A stretch of DNA of 64,000 nucleotides from assembly GCF_900107745.1 (NCBI RefSeq), contig NZ_FNRO01000021.1, positions 41,156 through 105,155 on the forward strand, read 5' to 3'. The DNA comes from Variovorax sp. YR216. Lineage in GTDB: Bacteria > Pseudomonadota > Gammaproteobacteria > Burkholderiales > Burkholderiaceae_C. Made by a program: the position numbers and the translations under genes. Shown one piece after another: positions 58,301 through 64,000 of the stretch; the first letter of the stretch is position 1; every line of letters begins with the position of its first letter. The notes beneath the pieces were generated by a model. That model saw nothing but the letters and a program-made list of their open reading frames with translations. It made no database searches and was not told the origin of the DNA.

Positions 58301-60435
58301 ACTCGTCCATCGTCTTTCCGGACCTCGCGCGGCTGGTCAATCCGCAGTCGATCGCACTGGTCGGCGCATCGGACAAGGCCGACAGCATCGGGTTTCGCAC
58401 CTTCGAGAACCTGACGAAGTACTCGCAGTTCCAGGGTCGACTGGACCTCGTCAATCCGGGCCGCAAGGAGATCGGCGGGCGCGCCTGCGTGCCGACCATC
58501 CGCGACCTGGAAGCTGCGCCTGATGTGGCCATCCTCGCGGTGCGCGCGGACCGCGTACTCGAATCGCTGCGTGAGTGCGGCGAACGCGGCACGCGCTTCA
58601 CGATCGTGTTCACCTCCGGCTTCGGTGAAACCGGCGCGGACGGCCGTGCCGTCGAGGCGGAAATGCGCGACATCGTGCAGCGCACGGGCATGCGCATCTA
58701 CGGCCCCAATTGCCCAGGGCTGAACAACATCAACGGCGGCCTGGGGATGAGCTTCTCGCCCGCATGGCGCATCGACCGAAAGCCCGGCCCCATCGGCGTG
58801 GCCACGCAGGGCGGGGGGCTCGGACGCTCCTTCATGCAGGCCATGGACCGCGGCGTGGGCACCGGCCTGTGGTGCTCCGGCGGCAACGAGGTGGATCTCG
58901 AGGTCAGCGACTACATCCACTACATGGCCGACGCGCCGGACATCGAGGTCATCGTGACCGTGCTCGAAGGTGTGCGCAATGGCCCGCGCTTCATGGCGGC
59001 GGCATTGCATGCGGCCCGGCGCGGCAAGCCGATCGTGGCGCTGAAGGTCGGCAAGTCGGAGTACGGCGTGAAGGCCGCGCAATCGCACACCGCCGCCATC
59101 GCGGGCTCGGCTGAAATCAACAGCGCGGTGTTCCGCGAGCTCGGCATCGTCGAGGTGGACGACATCGACGAGATGATCGACGCAGCTTCGATGTTGGCGC
59201 GCGGTAAACCCACGGGGCGCGAGAAGATCGCGCTCTACAGCTTCTCGGGCGGTACGCTGGCGCTGGCTGCGGACCATGTGGGCATTGCGAAGCTCGAGCT
59301 GGCAAAGTTCGCGCCGCACACGCTCGATGCGCTGGGCGCCGCGTTGCCATCGTACGCCGCGTTCGACAACCCGGTGGACGTCACCGCCGAGGTGCTGGTG
59401 GACTCCGCACTCACCGACGTCACGCTCAAGGCCACGGCGGAGGACCCGAACACCGATCTGGTCGTGGTGCCCATCCCGGTCGAGTACGGCCGCACCACCG
59501 AGTTGCTCGCACAGTCGATGGTGAAGGTGCAACGGGAAGTGGCCACGCCGATCGTGCCGGTATGGATGAGCGATCGCAGCGGGGCAGGGCAGCGCATCCT
59601 GATCGAAGGCGGCCTGATGCCGATGCGCTCGCTGCGCGGCGCGGCTCGGGCGCTGACTCGCTACATCGGCTATGGACGGTGGCTGTCAAAGTTGCGGGCG
59701 GACTGGCAACCGCTGGGGTCGGCCACGCAGAAGGAAGCGCCGTCCACCGTCACGCTGACGGAGGCCGAAGGCAAGGCAGTGGTGGCGCGTGCGGGTGTGC
59801 CTGTGCCTGCAGGCATCGTTGCATCGTCGGCGCACGAGGCTGCGCGTGCCTTCGAGACGTTGGGCGCTGCACAAGTCGCGATGAAGGTCGTCAGCGCGGC
59901 CATCACGCACAAGACGGATGTCGGCGGTGTGCGCCTCGGCATCGCTTCGGTGGCCGAGGCGCGGGCCGCGTTCGAAGGCATCTGCGCGAGCGTCGGGGCC
60001 CATCACGAGCCGTCGGTGATCGAAGGCGTCTTGGTCGAGCCCATGCTTGCCAAGCCCTTCGCGGAAGTCGTCGTGGGCATCCATCGCGACCCGGTCTTCG
60101 GGCATGTCTGCACGTTCGGCTTGGGCGGCGTCGGCATCGAGCTGTTCAAGGACGTGAGCAGGCGCCTGCTTCCGCTCACGCCGCAATCGGCGCGCGAGAT
60201 GGTGATGGAAACGCGCTGTTACCAGCTGCTCGCCGGGCATCGCGGTCAGGCCGCCTTCGACGTCGATGCGCTGGTCGAGGTGCTGGTCAGGCTCAGCGAC
60301 CTCGTGGCACGCCACGCGGACCGCATCGAGGAACTCGAAATCAATCCCCTGGCGGTGCGTCCGCAAGGCCAGGGCGTGACGGCGCTCGACGCCGTCCTCA
60401 CCCTCCAGCAAGGAACGGAGACTCTCCCATGGTAA
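58297..60435 (+). CDS. NDP-forming acyl-CoA ligase (acetate-CoA ligase family, fused subunits)
   Basis: A 712-residue single-chain ADP-forming acyl-CoA synthetase. Order: CoA-binding Rossmann domain (LVNPQSIALVGASDKADSIG, about 13-32), succinyl-CoA-ligase-like domain with the phospho-His loop AAQSHTAAIAGS (about 266-277), then an ATP-grasp domain (about 490-700; AMKVVSAAITHKTDVGGVRL, EINPLAVRPQGQG). It makes or breaks a CoA thioester with ATP/ADP via phosphohistidine and is reversible. Sits between the MaoC gene (4-base overlap) and a citrate-synthase-fold lyase (7-base overlap), an order reminiscent of citryl-CoA synthetase plus citryl-CoA lyase. The acid substrate is unknown; a hydroxylated di- or tricarboxylate is plausible. 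Confidence 0.87.
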   Translation: MNSSIVFPDLARLVNPQSIALVGASDKADSIGFRTFENLTKYSQFQGRLDLVNPGRKEIGGRACVPTIRDLEAAPDVAILAVRADRVLESLRECGERGTRFTIVFTSGFGETGADGRAVEAEMRDIVQRTGMRIYGPNCPGLNNINGGLGMSFSPAWRIDRKPGPIGVATQGGGLGRSFMQAMDRGVGTGLWCSGGNEVDLEVSDYIHYMADAPDIEVIVTVLEGVRNGPRFMAAALHAARRGKPIVALKVGKSEYGVKAAQSHTAAIAGSAEINSAVFRELGIVEVDDIDEMIDAASMLARGKPTGREKIALYSFSGGTLALAADHVGIAKLELAKFAPHTLDALGAALPSYAAFDNPVDVTAEVLVDSALTDVTLKATAEDPNTDLVVVPIPVEYGRTTELLAQSMVKVQREVATPIVPVWMSDRSGAGQRILIEGGLMPMRSLRGAARALTRYIGYGRWLSKLRADWQPLGSATQKEAPSTVTLTEAEGKAVVARAGVPVPAGIVASSAHEAARAFETLGAAQVAMKVVSAAITHKTDVGGVRLGIASVAEARAAFEGICASVGAHHEPSVIEGVLVEPMLAKPFAEVVVGIHRDPVFGHVCTFGLGGVGIELFKDVSRRLLPLTPQSAREMVMETRCYQLLAGHRGQAAFDVDALVEVLVRLSDLVARHADRIEELEINPLAVRPQGQGVTALDAVLTLQQGTETLPW

Positions 60436-61199
60436 AGACCGAGATTGGCTACACCACCACCGACACGATCATGGTGCGCGGCCTCAACCTGTCCACCGAG
60501 ATCATCGGCAAGTTCGACTTCGTCGACATGATCTTCCACACCACGCTTGCACGGCTGCCGACGCCGCAGGAGAAGGTGATGGTCAACGCCTTGCTCGTGA
60601 CCACCGCGGACCACGGCATCACGCCGAGCTCGCTCGCCGCGCGGCTGACCTACATCGGCGCACCCGAGGCCCTGCAGGGCGCGGTGGCCACCGGCCTGCT
60701 GGGCGCGGGCAGCGTGTTCCTGGGCACGATGCAGAACGCCGCGCAAATGCTGCTCGATGCCGCCAGGGAACTGGGCCCGGACGCCAGCGACGAGACGGTG
60801 CGCGACACCGCGCGCGCGGTGATCCGCCAGTACAAGCAGGAGCGGCGCGCCCTCTACGGCGTCGGGCATCCGATTCATGTGGATGGCGATCCGCGCGTGC
60901 CGGCCTTGCGCGAGCTGTCGCGCACCAATGGCTACTACGGCATCCATTGGCGCCTGATGGAGGCGATCAGCGACGTGCTGACGAACGAGATGGGCAAGAA
61001 GCTGCCGCTCAATGCGGTGGGTGCGATCGCCTCGATCGTCGCGGGCATGGGGCTCGATCCGCTGGTCGCTCGCGGTCTCGCACTGGTGGGGCGTTCGGCC
61101 GGCCTGCTCGCGCACATCCTCGAGGAGAAGCAGGCGCCCATGGCGCGCGAAGCGTGGGAACTCGTGCTGCGCGACGATCCGCGCAACGTGCTGCCATGA
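60429..61199 (+). CDS. Citrate synthase-fold citryl-CoA lyase-like protein
   Basis: A 256-residue short member of the citrate synthase family, the size of proteins annotated citryl-CoA lyase. Two catalytic His are retained: H62 in TADHGITPSS and H147 in GVGHPIHVDGDPR. The third residue, the Asp of the PNVD/LNVDG motif, is missing: the segment reads LPLNAVGAIAS (194-198). The reaction would be cleavage (or formation) of a C-C bond in a 3-hydroxy-3-carboxy or 3-hydroxy-3-alkyl CoA ester, but the missing Asp makes canonical citryl-CoA chemistry doubtful. Overlaps with genes on both sides tie it to the NDP-forming ligase and the racemase-like protein. Confidence 0.78.
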   Translation: MVKTEIGYTTTDTIMVRGLNLSTEIIGKFDFVDMIFHTTLARLPTPQEKVMVNALLVTTADHGITPSSLAARLTYIGAPEALQGAVATGLLGAGSVFLGTMQNAAQMLLDAARELGPDASDETVRDTARAVIRQYKQERRALYGVGHPIHVDGDPRVPALRELSRTNGYYGIHWRLMEAISDVLTNEMGKKLPLNAVGAIASIVAGMGLDPLVARGLALVGRSAGLLAHILEEKQAPMAREAWELVLRDDPRNVLP

Positions 61200-62278
61200 G
61201 CGGTGCGGCCGCGCCGCTTGCGGGCCTGAAGGTCGTCGATTTCTCGGAGCTGTTGCCGGGGCCGTTCCTGTCGCAGTGCCTCGCCGAGATGGGGGCCGAG
61301 GTGCTGAAGGTCGAAAGGCCGCCGCAGGGTGACAACGCACGCACCCTGGTGCCGGGCGTGTTCGCGGCAATGAACCGTGGCAAGCGCAGCATCTTTCTGG
61401 ATCTGAAGGACGAGGCGCAACGAAAAGACGCGCTCGCGCTGGCTGCCAGGGCGGACATCGTGCTCGAAGGCTATCGCCCCGGCGTAATGGCCCGGCTGGG
61501 TCTGGACTATGACACCGTGCAAACGCGCAACCCGCGCGTGATCTATGTGTCGATCACCGGTTATGGGCAGACGGGGCCGCTCGCGAAGCTGGCGGGGCAC
61601 GACCTCAACTACCTCGCCGCGTCGGGTGTGACGGCGTTGTCCGGCCGTGCCGGCGAGGCGCCTGAGCATGGCTACGGAATTCCGGTGGCCGATCTGTCCG
61701 GCTCGCTCTACGGCCTCGCGGCCACGTTGGCGGCGTTGGAGCAGAGGCATCGCACCGGTCGGGGGCAGTGGCTCGACGTCTCCATCGCGGACTGCCTCAC
61801 GCACATGATGAATCCGCGGATCGGACAGTTCGTTGCCAAGGGACAGGCGGATCTTCGGGCCCAGCGGGACGAGGCCTTGCTGCGCCCGGGCTACGGTGTG
61901 TTCCGGACGGCGGATGGCGCCTATCTCGCAATTGCAGCCGTGGAGGACCATTTCTGGAACCGGCTGGTGCAAGTGCTCGATCTGAAGATCGACGACCTGG
62001 ATGCCGGAACTTTCACCGCACGCACGGCGAAGGCGGATCTGGTCAACGGGCGCGTGGCCGAGCGGATCGCCGGCTTCGAAGCCACAGAGCTGCGCGAACG
62101 GTTGATGCAAGCGGATCTGCCCTGGTCCGACGTGGTCGAGCCATCCCGCCTCGCCGAACACCCTCAGCAGCGGGCGCGAGGCAAGTTGCAGACGCAGTCC
62201 ACTGCGCTGGGTGAAATGACATTGAGTCGCTTCCCGGTGAGCCTTGAAGGCATGGCCACGAGCGACTTTGAAGAATGA
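61196..62278 (+). CDS. Alpha-methylacyl-CoA racemase-like CaiB/BaiF protein
   Basis: A 360-residue CaiB/BaiF-fold protein. H135 in LAGHDLNYLAA and D166 in IPVADLSGSLYG, 31 residues apart, match the racemase His/Asp pair; this sets it with 20528 and apart from the CoA-transferase at 52722. Expected to epimerise 2-methylacyl-CoA. Start ATG 61196 overlaps the lyase stop. A second racemase in the operon that carries ETF strengthens the view that methyl-branched CoA esters are the currency of this region. A CoA-transferase role remains possible because the Asp is shared. Confidence 0.78.
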   Translation: MSGAAAPLAGLKVVDFSELLPGPFLSQCLAEMGAEVLKVERPPQGDNARTLVPGVFAAMNRGKRSIFLDLKDEAQRKDALALAARADIVLEGYRPGVMARLGLDYDTVQTRNPRVIYVSITGYGQTGPLAKLAGHDLNYLAASGVTALSGRAGEAPEHGYGIPVADLSGSLYGLAATLAALEQRHRTGRGQWLDVSIADCLTHMMNPRIGQFVAKGQADLRAQRDEALLRPGYGVFRTADGAYLAIAAVEDHFWNRLVQVLDLKIDDLDAGTFTARTAKADLVNGRVAERIAGFEATELRERLMQADLPWSDVVEPSRLAEHPQQRARGKLQTQSTALGEMTLSRFPVSLEGMATSDFEE

Positions 62279-62289
62279 AAGGAACAGTG

Positions 62290-63039
62290 ATGAAAGTATT
62301 GGTAGCAGTCAAGCGCGTGATCGACGCGAACGTGAAGGCGCAGGTGAAGTCCGATGGCTCCGGTATCGAACTCGCCAACGTCAAGATGAGCATGAACCCC
62401 TTCGACGAGATTGCCGTCGAAGAGGCGGTGCGCCTGAAGGAAAAGGGCGTGGCGACCGAAATCATCGCCGTGTCGTGTGGTGATGCGAAATGCCAGGAGA
62501 CGCTGCGCACCGCCATGGCCATTGGTGCCGACCGCGGCATCCTCGTCGAGACCACCGAAGAACTCCAGCCGCTGGCCGTTGCCAAGCTGCTCAAGGCCCT
62601 GGTCGACAAGGAACAGCCTTCGCTCGTCATCCTCGGCAAGCAGGCGATCGACGACGACAACAACCAGACCGGCCAGATGCTGGCCGCCTTGGCCGATCTG
62701 CCCCAAGCCACCTTCGCCTCCAAGGTCGAAGTCGCCGGCGACAAGGTCAACGTGACGCGCGAAGTTGACGGCGGCCTGGAGACCATTTCCCTCTCGCTCC
62801 CCGCCGTCATCACCAGCGACCTGCGCCTGAACGAGCCGCGCTACGTGACGCTGCCCAACATCATGAAGGCCAAGAAGAAGCAACTGGACACCGTCAAGCC
62901 CGAAGACCTCGGCGTGGACGTGAAGCCGCGCCTGAAGACGCTGAAGGTCGCAGAGCCTCCCAAGCGCGGCGCCGGCATCAAGGTGCCCGACGTCGCCACG
63001 CTGGTGGACAAGCTGAAGAACGAAGCCAAGGTGATCTGA
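62290..63039 (+). CDS. etfB: Electron transfer flavoprotein subunit beta
   Basis: A 249-residue protein of standard EtfB length, starting MKVLVAVKRVIDANVKAQVK at ATG 62290 (AAAGGAA upstream), with NPFDEIAVEEAVRLKEKG and the AMP-binding/signature region (ILGKQAIDDDNNQTGQMLAA, about 118-137). With EtfA it accepts electrons from acyl-CoA dehydrogenases and passes them to ETF-ubiquinone oxidoreductase. Its place at the end of an acyl-CoA operon with 8 ACAD genes nearby suggests a dedicated or co-opted ETF. The codon use here is slightly less extreme than in its neighbours (more GAA and AAG), as expected for a well-expressed core gene. Confidence 0.97.
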   Translation: MKVLVAVKRVIDANVKAQVKSDGSGIELANVKMSMNPFDEIAVEEAVRLKEKGVATEIIAVSCGDAKCQETLRTAMAIGADRGILVETTEELQPLAVAKLLKALVDKEQPSLVILGKQAIDDDNNQTGQMLAALADLPQATFASKVEVAGDKVNVTREVDGGLETISLSLPAVITSDLRLNEPRYVTLPNIMKAKKKQLDTVKPEDLGVDVKPRLKTLKVAEPPKRGAGIKVPDVATLVDKLKNEAKVI

Positions 63040-63050
63040 GGAAGACTGTC

Positions 63051-63986
63051 ATGACCGTACTTGTTATTGCCGAACACGACCACGCCACGCTCAAGCCGGC
63101 GACCCTGAACACCGTGACCGCCGGGATCGCCTGCCAAAGCGGCGATGTGCACGTCCTCGTGGCCGGAGCGAACGCCGCCGAAGCTGGCAAGGCGGCCGCC
63201 CAAGTTGCTGGCGTTGCCAAGGTGATCGTGGCCGACAGCCCGAGCCTCGCCGAAAACCTCGCCGAGAACGTCGCCGCGCAGGTCCTCGCGATCGCGAAGA
63301 ACTACAGCCACATCCTGTTCCCGGCCACCGCCAACGGCAAGAACGTCGCTCCCCGAGTGGCTGCCAAGCTGGACGTGGCCCAGATCAGCGACATCACCAA
63401 GGTCGACAGCGCCGACACCTTCGAGCGTCCGATCTACGCGGGTAACGCCATTGCCACCGTGCAGAGCAGCGATGCGATCAAGGTCATCACCGTGCGTACG
63501 ACCGGCTTTGATGCTGCAGCAGCCACCGGCGGCAGCGCAGCCGTCGAGAACGCAGAAGGCGTCGCCGACAGCGGCAAGAGCGCCTTCGTGGGGCGCGAAG
63601 TCACCAAGAGCGAGCGTCCCGAACTGACGGCCGCCAAGATCATCGTCTCCGGTGGCCGGGCTCTTGGCAGCGCCGAGAAGTTCACCGAAGTGATGGCACC
63701 GCTGGCAGACAAGCTCGGCGCTGCACTGGGTGCCAGCCGCGCCGCCGTGGACGCCGGCTACGCCCCGAACGACTGGCAGGTGGGCCAGACCGGCAAGATC
63801 GTCGCCCCGCAGCTGTACATCGCCGCCGGCATCTCCGGCGCGATCCAGCATCTGGCGGGCATGAAGGACTCCAAGGTCATCGTCGCGATCAACAAGGACG
63901 AAGAGGCCCCGATCTTCTCGGTGGCCGACTACGGCCTCGTGGCCGATCTGTTCACGGCCGTGCCGGAACTCGTCAAGGCGCTCTGA
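63051..63986 (+). CDS. etfA: Electron transfer flavoprotein subunit alpha
   Basis: A complete 311-residue EtfA with the variable N-terminal domain and the conserved C-terminal FAD-binding domain: AAKIIVSGGRALGSAEKF, VDAGYAPNDWQVGQTGKIVA, LYIAAGISGAIQHLAGMKDS and VAINKDEEAPIFSVADYGLV. GAGGAAG precedes ATG 63051, 11 bases after etfB. Forms the heterodimer that carries ACAD electrons to the respiratory chain. The remaining 14 bases of the window hold no further feature. Confidence 0.97.
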   Translation: MTVLVIAEHDHATLKPATLNTVTAGIACQSGDVHVLVAGANAAEAGKAAAQVAGVAKVIVADSPSLAENLAENVAAQVLAIAKNYSHILFPATANGKNVAPRVAAKLDVAQISDITKVDSADTFERPIYAGNAIATVQSSDAIKVITVRTTGFDAAAATGGSAAVENAEGVADSGKSAFVGREVTKSERPELTAAKIIVSGGRALGSAEKFTEVMAPLADKLGAALGASRAAVDAGYAPNDWQVGQTGKIVAPQLYIAAGISGAIQHLAGMKDSKVIVAINKDEEAPIFSVADYGLVADLFTAVPELVKAL

Positions 63987-64000
63987 TCCACTTCAGATAG

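Noticed and set aside
1..64000. Mobile elements, integrases, CRISPR arrays, tRNA or rRNA genes
   Set aside because: I looked for transposase or integrase motifs, regular direct repeats and tRNA-like features and saw none; base composition stays similar throughout.

Overview
The window is 64 kb of GC-rich, tightly packed bacterial DNA with GTG/TTG starts, many ATGA stop/start overlaps, two Bug-type solute receptors and DUF1302/DUF1329 envelope genes. This points to a betaproteobacterium of the Burkholderiales, most likely Comamonadaceae (Variovorax-like). That assignment is inference from gene content and style; there is no rRNA or other marker gene. Almost every gene belongs to acyl-CoA catabolism: 8 acyl-CoA dehydrogenases, 3 SCP-x-type thiolases, 4 AMP-forming acyl-CoA synthetases plus one NDP-forming CoA ligase, 3 CaiB/BaiF-family proteins (two racemase-like), 5 short-chain dehydrogenases, 3 MaoC hydratases, 2 crotonases and both ETF subunits. 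I see no tRNA, rRNA, insertion sequence, integrase or CRISPR array, and no gene-free stretch longer than about 230 bases.

Layout. (A) 1-4347, plus: end of an SDR gene, then two unrelated sulfatases (formylglycine arylsulfatase and zinc alkylsulfatase). (B) 4369-6771, minus: a secreted tandem DUF1254/DUF1214 protein. (C) 6998-25847, plus: an envelope set (DUF1302 porin-like, DUF1329, YCF48-like, MMPL/RND transporter) running into enoyl-CoA hydratase, thiolase, ACAD, thiolase, a paired ACAD alpha/beta, methylacyl-CoA racemase, PECR-like SDR and two acyl-CoA synthetases, followed by a 900-residue LuxR/MalT-like regulator. (D) 28708-32338: MaoC hydratase plus SDR (a split MFE-2), an acid phosphatase lipoprotein and a second DUF1254 protein. 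(E) 32450-36396: an ACAD and a second MalT-like regulator. (F) 36493-48686, plus: Bug receptor, CoA ligase, HMG-CoA-synthase-like/DUF35 fusion, thiolase, SDR, a second ACAD alpha/beta pair, CoA ligase, metallo-beta-lactamase hydrolase and a crotonase. (G) 48643-54963, minus: Bug receptor, CoA-transferase, ACAD, mesaconyl-CoA-hydratase-like protein, CitE-type lyase, IclR regulator. (H) 55092-63986, plus: a paralogous IclR, SDR, ACAD, MaoC, NDP-forming CoA ligase, citrate-synthase-fold lyase, racemase-like CaiB protein, EtfB and EtfA.

How it may work together. The sulfatases would release alcohols from sulfate esters, and the envelope set would bring in or sort hydrophobic compounds. Synthetases would make CoA thioesters, the racemases would fix alpha-methyl stereochemistry, and successive beta-oxidation rounds would shorten a bulky or branched acid, with electrons leaving through ETF. 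Block G reads as a small C5-dicarboxylate branch (CoA transfer, dehydrogenation, hydration, cleavage to propionyl-CoA and glyoxylate). No ring-cleaving oxygenase, P450 or ketosteroid dehydrogenase is present, so the true substrate (branched alkyl, isoprenoid or steroid-like side chain) cannot be read from this window.

The most unusual features are the HMG-CoA-synthase-like/DUF35 fusion whose catalytic Cys and His appear replaced, a citrate-synthase-fold lyase lacking the usual Asp, two heteromeric-type ACAD pairs without the standard Glu, and an inverted-repeat operator candidate between blocks G and H.
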